A DNA stretch of 64,000 nt from Shewanella cutis (GTDB taxonomy: Bacteria > Pseudomonadota > Gammaproteobacteria > Enterobacterales > Shewanellaceae). The DNA lies in contig NZ_JACSDI010000023.1 of NCBI RefSeq assembly GCF_022410515.1, positions 40,376 through 104,375 on the forward strand. The letters run 5' to 3'. Below are positions 34,285 through 43,742 of this stretch, in pieces (position 1 is the first letter of the stretch; each line of letters begins with the position of its first letter). The notes beneath the pieces were generated by a model. It did no database searches. It saw only the letters and a program-made list of their open reading frames with translations, and was not told the origin of the DNA. Both the position numbers and the translations under genes were made by a program.

Positions 34285-34899
34285 TTGTATTTATTGTCTG
34301 CGTTCAATGAGTGTATAGATTATAAAAAAAGTATATGTAAATTAAAACAATTAACATATCAGAGATTTCAACAAGGCTTCTCATTAATTGAAGTACTTGT
34401 TGCATTAGTTATCCTTGTAATTGGTTTGATTGGTATTTTTAATCTACATATTGTTGCTAAACGTGGAAGCTTTGAGTCTTTTCAGCAAACTCAAGCTTCA
34501 TACTATGCTAATGACATCATTAACCGGATGAAGCTTAATCGAACCCGATTAACCAATTATAGCGGTGACTATACTGGGAGGTTAAGTAAACCGAGTAAAG
34601 GGTGTGATGTTGCAGTTGGCGCAGTCAGTTTGTGTTCACCTGTCGAAACTCAAGCTTGGGATCTTTATCAATGGGAGCAAAGTTTTATCGGAGCAGCTGA
34701 AACTGTTGGTGGGCAGAATATTGGAGGGTTAGATTCTCCAACGGCTTGTATTGATATTGATGGTAATACAGTCACTGTTGCCGTGGCGTGGAGAGGTATT
34801 CGTGAGGGCGCTGGAACGACTTACTCGGACAATGAATGCGGTAAGGATGATCTTGGTTTGCGTAGGCGTATTTTTGTATTATCTACAGTGATTATTTAG
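34285..34899 (+). CDS. pilV: PilV-type minor pilin
   Basis: Class III prepilin signature QQG-FSLIEVLVALVILVIGL, with Glu at +5, cut by PilD, followed by a C-terminal domain with disulfide-forming Cys. There is no ATG in frame: the only starts are TTG codons at 34285 and 34294, giving an unusual leader of about 30 residues instead of 6-10. The true 5' end was probably altered when IS DNA arrived upstream. First gene of pilV-W-X-Y1. Confidence 0.75.
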   Translation: MYLLSAFNECIDYKKSICKLKQLTYQRFQQGFSLIEVLVALVILVIGLIGIFNLHIVAKRGSFESFQQTQASYYANDIINRMKLNRTRLTNYSGDYTGRLSKPSKGCDVAVGAVSLCSPVETQAWDLYQWEQSFIGAAETVGGQNIGGLDSPTACIDIDGNTVTVAVAWRGIREGAGTTYSDNECGKDDLGLRRRIFVLSTVII

Positions 34900-34911
34900 G
34901 TTAGTGAATAG

Positions 34912-35880
34912 ATGAAAAATTGTCAGAAGGGGATGTCTTTAGTTGAGTTAATGGTTTCGATGCTTATCGGACTGTTTCTAACGCTTGGGCTTTTTGCCAT
35001 GTTTAGTATGTCATCTTCTAATGTTGTGACGACCAGCCAATTCAATCAACTGCAAGAGAATGGCCGCATAGCTCTTGCCCTTATGGAAAAGGATATTACC
35101 CAGCTTGGTTTTATGGGCGATATCACTGGAACCGACTTTGTGCTAGGCACCAATATGACCTTAAGGGATGGCATTGCAAATGACTGTATCGGTGCTGGTG
35201 TTAACAACGGTACATTACCAAATACGGAACCTGCGCATTTTAGGCGGTTATGGGGATATGAAGCTGGTAAAAGTGTTGAGAGTTTGAGTTGTTTGAATGG
35301 GATTAATGGAGTGAATGCCAACACCGATGTGATCCAAATAAAAAGGTTGGTTGGACCGCTTGTCACCAATCCAAACGGTGAGCGTTATTATATGGCGGCG
35401 ACCTCGAGCCAAGCCGTGCTGTTTAAAGGCGGCAATCCCCCAAATCCTGCGCTTGAAAATGCTCGATTTTGGGAATATCAACATCATGTTTATTTTATAA
35501 AGAATGATGGTTCTGTACCGGTATTAAGACGTAAAACTTTAAATAAAAACAATGGTATGAACAATGAAGAACAATTAGTCGAAGGCATTGAGAATATGCG
35601 TATTCTCTATGGTTTTGATAATGATGGTGATGATACTGCAGATAGTTTTATGCCAGCAGAAAATGTAATCCCTCTAATGTGGGATAACGAATTATTTCAA
35701 CGTTTAGTTGCTGTCAGAGTTTATTTATTAGTTAGGGCAATCGATGAAGATAAAAACTATAAAAATGATACGACTTACACTTTAGGTGACAAGGAAATAA
35801 AAGGATTAAACGACCATTTTAGACGAAAAGTGGTTTCAACAACGATGGTGCTTGCCAATCCTGTGTTAATTCGGAATTAG
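34912..35880 (+). CDS. pilW: PilW minor pilin
   Basis: 322 residues with a normal short prepilin leader (MKNCQKG-MSLVELMVSMLI) and a long globular domain, as in PilW of type IVa pili. Minor pilins V, W and X with PilE-like proteins form the priming complex that carries PilY1 at the tip. The gene starts 12 bases after pilV. Confidence 0.9.
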   Translation: MKNCQKGMSLVELMVSMLIGLFLTLGLFAMFSMSSSNVVTTSQFNQLQENGRIALALMEKDITQLGFMGDITGTDFVLGTNMTLRDGIANDCIGAGVNNGTLPNTEPAHFRRLWGYEAGKSVESLSCLNGINGVNANTDVIQIKRLVGPLVTNPNGERYYMAATSSQAVLFKGGNPPNPALENARFWEYQHHVYFIKNDGSVPVLRRKTLNKNNGMNNEEQLVEGIENMRILYGFDNDGDDTADSFMPAENVIPLMWDNELFQRLVAVRVYLLVRAIDEDKNYKNDTTYTLGDKEIKGLNDHFRRKVVSTTMVLANPVLIRN

Positions 35881-35891
35881 AGGGCAAAGAG

Positions 35892-36353
35892 ATGAAAAAG
35901 CAGAAAGGTATAGTACTATTTTTCGCACTTATTGTGTTGCTTTTGATGACAATTATTGGTGTCGCGTTGGCCGTCAATTCAACCCAATCTATGCGTATGT
36001 CTGGAGCGGGGTCTGAACGAATCGAAGCAAAATCAATTGCTGATGGTGGCCTAGAAGCTGCGATAGCTGCTAACCGGGGGCCTAATTTAGCAACTTTAGC
36101 CAATGTGACCACAAGAACAGAGTTCGGTGCAAAACAGACTTTAACACCAATCCCATTTGAACTGGATAGCAGTGGTAATGTGGTTATTGGTTCAAAAGAT
36201 GTTGGTTGTCAACGGAGCACTAGGCCAACTAGCGGTAATATCATCAGTTGTCGGCGGGTAGAAATTAGTAGTACAGCTAATTTTGGTCGCGATAACTTGG
36301 GGCAGCTCACCGTTGTCGCAGGTGTAGAGCAAGAAGTTTTAACAGGGAGTTAA
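35892..36353 (+). CDS. pilX: PilX minor pilin
   Basis: 153 residues. The N-terminus MKKQKGIVLFFALIVLLLMT matches PilX, which lacks the usual Glu-5 context of major pilins. Two cysteines in the C-terminal part. It starts 11 bases after pilW and ends 3 bases before pilY1. Confidence 0.88.
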   Translation: MKKQKGIVLFFALIVLLLMTIIGVALAVNSTQSMRMSGAGSERIEAKSIADGGLEAAIAANRGPNLATLANVTTRTEFGAKQTLTPIPFELDSSGNVVIGSKDVGCQRSTRPTSGNIISCRRVEISSTANFGRDNLGQLTVVAGVEQEVLTGS

Positions 36354-36356
36354 GAT

Positions 36357-39300
36357 ATGCTAATCAAAAAACTCACTTTTTGTACATTGCTTGCATTGGC
36401 TTCAACGTCAATCTCATCGTTTGGCGATGATACAGAATTATATGTAAAAGAATCGTCTATACGTACAGGTGCTAGACCTAAAGTCTTGGTTATTTTTGAT
36501 AACTCTGGAAGTATGTCTACTGAAGAAATTACTCAAGTAATTGACTACGACCCTAATTATAAATATCCATCTATCAATAGTTCTGGTAATAATGATACTC
36601 GAATTTATTACACTATTGGTGGTGGAATATTACCAAATCCGGATAAGAGTTCTGATAGGCGATATTTTAATGCTAATATAAATGCTTGTAATCAAAGTAA
36701 AACGGCTTTATCTCAGTATGGACGTTTTACCGGTTATATTCGCGAGTTCACTTCAAGTGGAACAACAGGTGTGTGGAAAGAACTTTCTGAGACTGATGGC
36801 AGTAATATTAAGGTGGTTGATTGTTGGGAAGATATCTCAACAGTTGATCCTCAAAACTCATCTTCTTACTCTAACGGTTTCCCTGCTAATGGATTAACGA
36901 CAGGTTCAGGTAAAAATAAGAAAGCGTTTCCATATAATACTTCTTCATCACCTGGAACTACTTGGGCTAATGCGTTAGCTGCCGCCAAGAATACCGGCTT
37001 TGGTGTTGGTCAACCCGTCACTTTTTATACAGACAACTATTTGAGATGGTATTGGTTATCAAAAGAAGGAAGATTACCAACTATAAAAGTTCCTAGGATA
37101 GATATCGCGAAGAAAGCGATTTCTAACATTATTAGATCTACACCAACTGTTGATTTTGGATTGGCTGTTTTTAATTACAATTACCCTAATGAGGGTAATC
37201 GGGATGGAGGCAGGATTGTTTCTGGTATTACTCAAATGACGGATACCTCCCGAGCCAGTTTACTCTCAACTATTGATGGTTTGCCTGCTAAAACAAATAC
37301 ACCTTTGTGTGAGACTATGTATGAAGCCTATCGTTATTTTGCCGGTAAAGGTGTCGTTTTTGGACACGCGGATACCGATTATGGCTCTTATGTAGGCAAT
37401 CGTCCTCCATATGATAATTCGGTAGAAACTAATGGTACTTACGTTAGCCCATTTAAAGTTTGTACTGATATTGCCTATGTGATTTATGTTACCGATGGCT
37501 CGCCAACAGAAGATACAAACGCAAATAATCGTATTATTAACTTGACAGCCTCTGCAAATAAAAGTGGAGATTATTCATATTTTTCGCAAGGATTAAATAC
37601 ACCAAGTTATTTACCTGCATTAGCAAGTTATATGTTTAATAATGATTTGATTAACAAACCTGATAGTTCAAATACTGAGCAAATGCAAAATGTACGGACT
37701 TATACTATTGGTTTTAGTAAAGGTGCTGATGATGCTGCGCCATTATTAGCTGAAACGGCTAAACGTGGCGGTGGATTATATTTTGCTGCACAGAATAGCT
37801 TAGAGCTACAAAATGCACTTAATGACGCCTTATCTAATATTTTAAATATAGACTCCAGTTTTACATCTCCCAGTATTGCTAGTAATAACTTTGATAGAAC
37901 TCAGACCTTTGATGCCGCTTATTATGCGATGTTCTTACCAGGCAAAGGGCCACGATGGAGTGGAAATCTTAAGAAACTAAGAGTAACAGCTGATGGCACT
38001 TTAGTTGATGGTCAGGGTAATGCAGCCATAGCTGATAATGGTAATATTAAAGAGACTGCCTGCACGATTTGGACTGATTGTACAACTCAAAAAGATGGTA
38101 ATAAAGTTGAGGTTGGTGGTGCAGCTGCGCAAATTAGAAGTCAGTTGAATCGCACCATTTTAAGTAATTTTGGGGGGACGAGTAGTTTGTCGCCACTTAC
38201 ATTATTAAATGCCCAAAGTGCTGCTGGAGGAGAGCAAGCATTAGCGACCTTCATGAGAACCGACATTGATGAAGTGGCTAATACTTTAGATTGGCTTAAA
38301 GGTATTGATGTTGATGATGACAATAAAAACGGTAGTACAACAGACAAACGCAGTGATGTAATGGGCGATCCCTTACATTCGAAGCCTCTAGCATTAAATT
38401 TTGGCAATAAAACAACCACAGACATTCGAATTATTTTGGGTACAAACCAAGGCGTTTTACATATGTTCAAAGATGCTGGTGAGTCGGTATCTGAAGTATG
38501 GGGATTTATACCTTATGAACTTTTACCAAATCTAATAGAGCTTAGAAAAAATGTCCCATCAGGAGTCCACTCTGTATATGGAATGGATTCATCTCCCGTT
38601 GCTTATACCGAAACTGATTCTACTGGTAAAGTAAACAAGGCTTGGGTTTTTGTAGGTATGCGACGTGGTGGATCATCTTATTATGCTCTAGATGTGTCTA
38701 ATCCTGATAGCCCCTCTCTTATGTGGACTATTAATCCTTCTAGTGATGGTTTTGCTGATCTAGGTCAGACATGGTCTAAACCTATAGTGACTAAAATCGT
38801 GGGTTACGATAAACCAGTATTAATTTTTGGTGGTGGTTATGACGTGAGCTTTGATGCGGCGCCAAGCTCTTCACCACGAGGTCGCGCTATTTATATTGTT
38901 GATGCACAAAATGGAACACTGATCCATTCTTTTGGCGGTTCGGCTAGTGGGGCAACAGTGCTTCCTGGTATCCAAGGCAGCATTCCTAATTCAGTGGCTA
39001 TATTAGATAGTAACAATGATGGTTATACTGACCGTATCTATGCTTCTGATGTTACTGGCAATATATGGCGTATGGATTTACCTACAGCAAGTTCAAGTAC
39101 GTGGACCGCTTTTAAGTTTGCTTCATTGGGCGGTTCCAATAGCGATAATAGACGCTTCTTTGCAGAACCCGTGGTTGCGCAAACAATGTTTACCAATTTG
39201 TCCGAAGTATCGGTGACAACCGGAACGAAAACTGTAACAACGAAAACATCCCAAAATGTTCCCTATGATGCTATCGCTATAGGCAGTGGAATGAGGCCAA

Positions 39301-39860
39301 ATCCTTTAAGCACTAACGTTAATGATATGTTTTTTATGCTTCAAGATCGTAACGTCGTCACTAAGACTTTTGCTGGAAGTAATGTGCCTTCTACTATAAC
39401 TATTGATAAGTTATATGATGTTACATCAAAAATACCTATATCAAGGACGGATAATATTAATTTTGGGACTAAATTTGGTTGGTTTTATCGTTTCTCTGGG
39501 ATCGGAGAAAAAAGTTTGGCAGCAGCAATTATTATTCAAGGAAAAGTATATTTTACCTCCTATTCACCGCCAGCTGATTCTGTTGCTGATAACGTTTGTT
39601 TGGTTTCTGGTGTTGGTAAACTTTATGCATTTGATTTACATAAAGGAACCAGATCTTTTTCTCAATTATATTACGAACTTGGAGAAAGAGTTCCTGACAC
39701 TCCGCAAATTGTGATCCCAGCCCCTGAAACGGGTAAAGATCCCTATATCTATATTATTGGTGTTGGAAAAGGTGAAAAAGATGAAAATAATGAAAATACT
39801 GGCACAATAAATGTTGGAACAGGTTTAAATACAAATAAAATATATTACTATATTGAATAA
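36357..39860 (+). CDS. pilY1: PilY1-type pilus tip adhesin
   Basis: 1,167 residues with a signal peptide. The N-terminal half has a von Willebrand A fold (KVLVIFDNSGSMS, MIDAS) and the C-terminal half a beta-propeller with a calcium-binding loop (LDSNNDGYTDRIYASDVTGN). PilY1 controls pilus extension and adhesion at the tip. The C-terminal propeller looks complete. The operon stops here: no pilE-type gene follows, unlike the usual chromosomal cluster. Confidence 0.94.
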   Translation: MLIKKLTFCTLLALASTSISSFGDDTELYVKESSIRTGARPKVLVIFDNSGSMSTEEITQVIDYDPNYKYPSINSSGNNDTRIYYTIGGGILPNPDKSSDRRYFNANINACNQSKTALSQYGRFTGYIREFTSSGTTGVWKELSETDGSNIKVVDCWEDISTVDPQNSSSYSNGFPANGLTTGSGKNKKAFPYNTSSSPGTTWANALAAAKNTGFGVGQPVTFYTDNYLRWYWLSKEGRLPTIKVPRIDIAKKAISNIIRSTPTVDFGLAVFNYNYPNEGNRDGGRIVSGITQMTDTSRASLLSTIDGLPAKTNTPLCETMYEAYRYFAGKGVVFGHADTDYGSYVGNRPPYDNSVETNGTYVSPFKVCTDIAYVIYVTDGSPTEDTNANNRIINLTASANKSGDYSYFSQGLNTPSYLPALASYMFNNDLINKPDSSNTEQMQNVRTYTIGFSKGADDAAPLLAETAKRGGGLYFAAQNSLELQNALNDALSNILNIDSSFTSPSIASNNFDRTQTFDAAYYAMFLPGKGPRWSGNLKKLRVTADGTLVDGQGNAAIADNGNIKETACTIWTDCTTQKDGNKVEVGGAAAQIRSQLNRTILSNFGGTSSLSPLTLLNAQSAAGGEQALATFMRTDIDEVANTLDWLKGIDVDDDNKNGSTTDKRSDVMGDPLHSKPLALNFGNKTTTDIRIILGTNQGVLHMFKDAGESVSEVWGFIPYELLPNLIELRKNVPSGVHSVYGMDSSPVAYTETDSTGKVNKAWVFVGMRRGGSSYYALDVSNPDSPSLMWTINPSSDGFADLGQTWSKPIVTKIVGYDKPVLIFGGGYDVSFDAAPSSSPRGRAIYIVDAQNGTLIHSFGGSASGATVLPGIQGSIPNSVAILDSNNDGYTDRIYASDVTGNIWRMDLPTASSSTWTAFKFASLGGSNSDNRRFFAEPVVAQTMFTNLSEVSVTTGTKTVTTKTSQNVPYDAIAIGSGMRPNPLSTNVNDMFFMLQDRNVVTKTFAGSNVPSTITIDKLYDVTSKIPISRTDNINFGTKFGWFYRFSGIGEKSLAAAIIIQGKVYFTSYSPPADSVADNVCLVSGVGKLYAFDLHKGTRSFSQLYYELGERVPDTPQIVIPAPETGKDPYIYIIGVGKGEKDENNENTGTINVGTGLNTNKIYYYIE

Positions 39861-40268
39861 TATATTTATTATGAAGTATGTTATTCATAGATGATCATGG
39901 TAGTTTTCATAATGCTGTGTCATCTCAATAAAATATTCAAAAACAGGAATGGCACATAAGGGGCTGTGTTGCAAAACTTAAAGATTAAATTCTTGATTTT
40001 TAAGTTTGAAAAACATTGATGCATTCATTGAGAATAAATACAACGACTTATATAAAAATATTACAAAATGATTGCGCTTTTATATCTCTTTGCTTGTTAC
40101 ATAAAAGTATGATTAATTTTCCTCATGCGATACGTGAAGGTATTAAATATTAAATTTTTGTTCAAGAACTGTTGTCGTCTTTTTGATTATCAAGGAATAT
40201 AGATGTGTTTTATATGTATGGTAACTAACAGCTTGAATTGCTGTTAAATTGGATAGGGTGTGATTTAA
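39861..40268. other. Gene-free stretch after pilY1
   Basis: About 400 bp, AT-rich. I see GGGGCTGTGTTGCAAAAC at 39960, which resembles an IS terminus, and no credible reading frame. It is probably the scar where the rest of the pilus cluster was lost. Confidence 0.4.
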
Positions 40269-40601
40269 ATGTTTAATCCAAACGTCTGTGATAATTGTAT
40301 ACCCATTGATAATTATTTTCTATCAGATAAAGGCTTGTGTAGTATTTGTGGGAAAGTTGATGAATGCTATGATGCTGATCTTATCCGTTTTTATCATTCA
40401 TTTGGGATAACGAATGAGGATTTAATTTGGATGAATTTACCTAAACTTAGAGGTTTTGGTCATGATATTTTTTCTCCTTCGCATGCAGATTTGTTGACTT
40501 GGGAACAAGTTGAAAAATTAGTTATGTCAGCGTTGAAAGCTCAGAAGCCTGAAATTAATTTTTATTCTATAAATAGTATTTTTAGGCGAGGCATTTATTA
40601 G
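40269..40601 (+). CDS. Hypothetical protein with two CXXC motifs
   Basis: 110 residues. The N-terminal 40 have CDNC and CSIC spaced about 16 residues apart, with a further Cys pair nearby, a zinc-ribbon-like arrangement. The rest is helical. The family is not recognised. A GGATAGGG sequence lies 11-18 bases before the ATG. It stands alone between the pilus genes and IS debris. Confidence 0.55.
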   Translation: MFNPNVCDNCIPIDNYFLSDKGLCSICGKVDECYDADLIRFYHSFGITNEDLIWMNLPKLRGFGHDIFSPSHADLLTWEQVEKLVMSALKAQKPEINFYSINSIFRRGIY

Positions 40602-40630
40602 ATGACCGTTCACCGAGAGCTGGTTGACAG

Positions 40631-40853
40631 AGGCTGTTCATAATTCTGTGTTAGGTTAATTTCACAGATCGATATGGTTTTCTAAGCGCCCCTCAAAATG
40701 GATTGAGAGCTGTGATAGCGTCAAATTCCAGTTTTGGATGGGATGGGTCCAGCGCTCAGAGGCCTTCAATATACCCGCGTAAAGCAGCTTGAGTAAACTG
40801 TTCTCGTTAGCAAAACCGCCCTTCGTTTTGGTTAACTTCCTGAATTGCCTATA
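40631..40853 (-). pseudogene. IS256-family transposase, 3' fragment (type 1)
   Basis: Encodes YRQFRKLTKTKGGFANENSL through LSIHFEGRLENHI, the C-terminus of an IS256-type transposase, with the element end GGCTGTTCATAATTCTGTGT at 40631. A sister fragment lies at 54846-55130. At 40854 it is fused to the 40-bp IS630 end. Confidence 0.75.
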
Positions 40854-40893
40854 TAGGCTAAATTTGCCCAACGCGCCAAAAATGTAAAGTTAG
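40854..40893 (+). repeat. 40-bp IS630 right-end sequence, copy 2
   Basis: Identical to 18721-18760. It is the only IS630 DNA here, so it is the scar of a deletion between an IS630 copy and the neighbouring DNA. Confidence 0.7.
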
Positions 40894-40903
40894 CAAAACT
40901 ACG

Positions 40904-42379
40904 CTACAACCCTCTTTGCTCACAGATAGGAGCAGAAGCAAACCATTCTAGAAAATCATCTAAACTTGAATTTATTTCGATAGATTTTTTCATAGGATCG
41001 TTTAATCGTGCCAGTACATTAGGTGTATGTATAAGCTCTTCTTTATGTTCGCTAAGTTCGATAGCACGTAAGCAAAGTGCTTGGTATGGTTTAAATGCTT
41101 CATAGTCGAAAAAGTTATGAACAGCTCGCGCATAGGATTTTTGTCTTCTACCCAGCTTAGTTGAAAGATCATACCCAAGGATTAACATAATTTTTTCGAG
41201 CACACTTAAGCTCATATTTTTGTGGAAACCAAAGTATAAATGACTCAACTTTAGTGCAAATTGTTCCCAACGCTTATATGAACTAGGCATGTCTGATGAG
41301 TAATATCGAATGATAGTTAGCACAGTGCTTTTTACTTGCAGTACACGTCGATAATAGTCTTCTTTAAACACAGAATGCAGCCAATCAGCATCGCTGCTCA
41401 TATCGAGAGTTGGCCAGCATATCTTGGCAGCAACTAAAAATTGGCTCCAATCGCGGTATTCTTGGTTTTTGAAATGGTCAATATTTGCTAAAACTCTTAA
41501 CTTCCCTTGTTCAACCAAATCAGCTTTTAGCGCACGATCTAAAGCGTAAAAGTCCCTATAAAAAGTTTCACCATCGTGATGGGTGAGTTGGTCGTAGGTA
41601 ACACTATATTGGCACCAATCATAATAAATCTTTTTACCAGCTAAGCTGGGTTCCCACACTTTCGTTAATATCGTAAGCTGTTTTTTTTCGAGTGATTGGG
41701 AAGCTAAGAATTTATTGAAAATGAACCAGTTCCCTCGGTTACAAAAGGCAATATCCTTCTGGACTTGTTTTACCGCAATTCTTTCTTTATCAAAAATATC
41801 AAGGATCTGATCTTCATTCTCGGCACTTAGCCAAATCAATGGCCATTCTTTTTCCTGATAGAAATGTTGTCGGTCAAGGATGACTTTTGGGGATTCACTA
41901 CGAAGTTGGATTTCAAACGCAACATCTGTACCTAGATAACGAGCATGGAGATCGGGTTTTGCACGTTTGAGCTTGTCTAGGCTAAAAACAAACTGTGTAT
42001 CGACATCCACCACTTCCCAATTGGGGAGGTTAATAAGCGTCTTAGCGAGTAGCTCTTTCATTTGCCAATGTTTATCTCCCTCACTTACTCCAGCGTAAAT
42101 TTCCGCACGAGATTTACTATCAGACTTCCAATCGCAATCGCTCCCTTCTGGATGACTAAAGTAATATTGATGCCCGTGCCGGCTATCGTCATCTCGTTTT
42201 GCATGAAGATACACCAGTTGTTTACAGTTTTGGCAGACGAAACGATGGTGTTTTATGTTGGCTTGACGTATTTCTTGTAGTTCATGCTGCTCATAGATCC
42301 AACTTAATGATTCAACCCAAATGGGCTCATTACGCTCGGTATCTATAACAATAGGGATTTGGCGCTTAGTATTTTCCAT
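40904..42379 (-). CDS. CoiA-like nuclease-domain protein
   Basis: 491 residues. It starts with a Cys/His zinc-binding region (FVCQNCKQLVYLHAKRDD, then HQYYFSHPEG), followed by a restriction-endonuclease-like core with KPDLHARYLGTDVAFEIQLR (Asp, then Glu-X-Gln), as in CoiA/DUF6035-type proteins. The C-terminal half is helical and unknown. It follows the Tn3-type resolvase by 21 bases on the same strand and is likely a passenger gene of that transposon. A role in processing incoming DNA is an inference. Confidence 0.65.
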   Translation of the reverse strand: MENTKRQIPIVIDTERNEPIWVESLSWIYEQHELQEIRQANIKHHRFVCQNCKQLVYLHAKRDDDSRHGHQYYFSHPEGSDCDWKSDSKSRAEIYAGVSEGDKHWQMKELLAKTLINLPNWEVVDVDTQFVFSLDKLKRAKPDLHARYLGTDVAFEIQLRSESPKVILDRQHFYQEKEWPLIWLSAENEDQILDIFDKERIAVKQVQKDIAFCNRGNWFIFNKFLASQSLEKKQLTILTKVWEPSLAGKKIYYDWCQYSVTYDQLTHHDGETFYRDFYALDRALKADLVEQGKLRVLANIDHFKNQEYRDWSQFLVAAKICWPTLDMSSDADWLHSVFKEDYYRRVLQVKSTVLTIIRYYSSDMPSSYKRWEQFALKLSHLYFGFHKNMSLSVLEKIMLILGYDLSTKLGRRQKSYARAVHNFFDYEAFKPYQALCLRAIELSEHKEELIHTPNVLARLNDPMKKSIEINSSLDDFLEWFASAPICEQRGL

Positions 42380-42400
42380 AATCTCGCAGCTCTTTAATAT

Positions 42401-42979
42401 CTATCGAGTAGGGGAAACAATTGATTGCTTAACTGAATTTATAGCCCGATAAATAGAAGCTTCTCCAAGGTGATACTCCTTGGCAAGCTGACCAATAGTG
42501 GCCCCCTCAGCTCTTTTATCATAAATAGCTTGTTTTAAGGTGTCTGTAAGTTTTACAGGCCTACCAAATTTAACTCCATTTTCATGTGCTTTTGCGATAC
42601 CTTCAGCTTGTCTCTCTGTCCGCAAGTCATTTTCAAACTCAGCAATAGCTGCCAACATATTGAACATGAGTCGCCCTGTCGAAGTGCTCGTATCGATGTT
42701 CTGATCGATAACGAGCAAATCAATACCTTCACTTTGAAAACGCGAAGCAATCTGGGCTAAGTGGACGACTGAGCGAGCAAGACGATCGAGTCGGGTTACC
42801 ACTAGGGTATCCCCTTCACGTAAATAACTCATGCAAGATTGAAATTCAGACCGTTCAGCCGTCCTCCCACTACGTTTTTCTTGATATATCTTATTGCACT
42901 CAGCTCGATGTAACTTGCCCAGTTGCACTTCTAAGCTTTGACCCGTGGAACTCACTCGAGCATAACCAACTTTGGACAT
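42401..42979 (-). CDS. tnpR: TnpR, Tn3-family serine resolvase
   Basis: 192 residues, complete. Catalytic Ser in GYARVSSTGQSLEVQ, the RLDRLARSVVHL block, the linker GVKFGRPVKL and a C-terminal HTH (IGQLAKEYHLGEASIYRAI). It resolves cointegrates at the res site upstream (42,980-43,118). The transposase it served survives only as a stub at 43,743. Confidence 0.92.
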   Translation of the reverse strand: MSKVGYARVSSTGQSLEVQLGKLHRAECNKIYQEKRSGRTAERSEFQSCMSYLREGDTLVVTRLDRLARSVVHLAQIASRFQSEGIDLLVIDQNIDTSTSTGRLMFNMLAAIAEFENDLRTERQAEGIAKAHENGVKFGRPVKLTDTLKQAIYDKRAEGATIGQLAKEYHLGEASIYRAINSVKQSIVSPTR

Positions 42980-42989
42980 AAATTACCAT

Positions 42990-43090
42990 ATCTCTTTAAA
43001 GGTTTTGATAATACACTTATGATAGTAGTTTTGATAGGCAATAACCAGAGCTATCAAATAGTATACATTTTGATAATGTGCATTTTTGAC
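42990..43090. promoter_or_regulatory. Probable res site of the Tn3-type element
   Basis: Between the divergent tnpR and antitoxin genes TTTTGATA occurs three times (about 43006, 43029 and 43067), once paired with TATCAAA, giving resolvase-type half sites. Position and repeat pattern fit a three-subsite res region. Confidence 0.5.
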
Positions 43091-43118
43091 TTTTATCGCC
43101 CAACTGGTGTAAATTGAG

Positions 43119-43134
43119 CGAATCGAACGATTCG
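43119..43134. promoter_or_regulatory. Antitoxin operator (perfect dyad)
   Basis: CGAATCG and CGATTCG around AA, a perfect 16-base dyad 14 bases before the antitoxin ATG. It is a likely autoregulatory operator of the Phd/ParE pair. Confidence 0.6.
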
Positions 43135-43148
43135 TTTAAAGGTGATAA

Positions 43149-43409
43149 ATGAACACTCTTTCAGCCAATGAAGCAAAAATTCACTTTGGAGATTTGTTGC
43201 TCAAAGCTCAACAAGCTCCAATCCAAATTAATAAAAATGGCAAGCCTGTGGCCGTTGTTATTTCAGCTGATGCATACCAAAGTATCGAGACACTAAAATT
43301 ACATTTGCTTCAATCCAAAGCGGTGAAAGCCATGACTGACATCAAAATGGACAATTTGGTTGATGGTAATACCTTTTTTGATGAGCTGGCCGCAGGGCAG
43401 TATGACTAA
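43149..43409 (+). CDS. Phd/YefM-family antitoxin
   Basis: 86 residues with the Phd/YefM N-terminus (LSANEAKIHFGDLLLKAQQA followed by PIQINKNGKPVAVVISADAY). It binds DNA with the N-terminal half and the toxin with the acidic C-terminal tail. AAAGGTG site upstream. It overlaps the toxin start by one base (TAATG). Confidence 0.92.
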   Translation: MNTLSANEAKIHFGDLLLKAQQAPIQINKNGKPVAVVISADAYQSIETLKLHLLQSKAVKAMTDIKMDNLVDGNTFFDELAAGQYD

Positions 43410-43720
43410 TGCCGGTAACTTATCATTTAACGCCCGATGCACAATCTGATCTGATAGGTATTCACCGCTTTACGTTAGCCCAATGGGGAACGACTCAGTC
43501 GAAGACATATTTATCCGGACTTAGACAAACGATTCAGCTGCTGGCTGAAACACCCACCCTTGGGAAAAATAGACCCGAGGTACGCATGAATGTGTTTAGC
43601 TTCCCTTATTCAAGTCATGTCATCTATTACATCCAACATGAGCATCAATTCGTTGTATTTGGGATCTTACATAAAAGTATGGTTCCACTTGCACATCTCG
43701 CGGAGCGGGAAATTATTTGA
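43409..43720 (+). CDS. ParE-family toxin
   Basis: 103 residues with ParE features: YHLTPDAQSDLIGIHRFTLA at the start and the GKNRPEVRMNVFSFPYSSHV core, ending in HKSMVPLAHLAER. ParE toxins poison DNA gyrase. Tn3-family transposons commonly carry such a pair next to tnpR, which is the layout here. Confidence 0.92.
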   Translation: MPVTYHLTPDAQSDLIGIHRFTLAQWGTTQSKTYLSGLRQTIQLLAETPTLGKNRPEVRMNVFSFPYSSHVIYYIQHEHQFVVFGILHKSMVPLAHLAEREII

Positions 43721-43742
43721 TGTAGTGAAATAGGGGGGCACC

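Noticed and set aside
40662..40871. 69-codon minus-strand frame
   Set aside because: Its first codons come from the IS630 end and the rest from an IS256 fragment. It is a chance fusion, not a gene.
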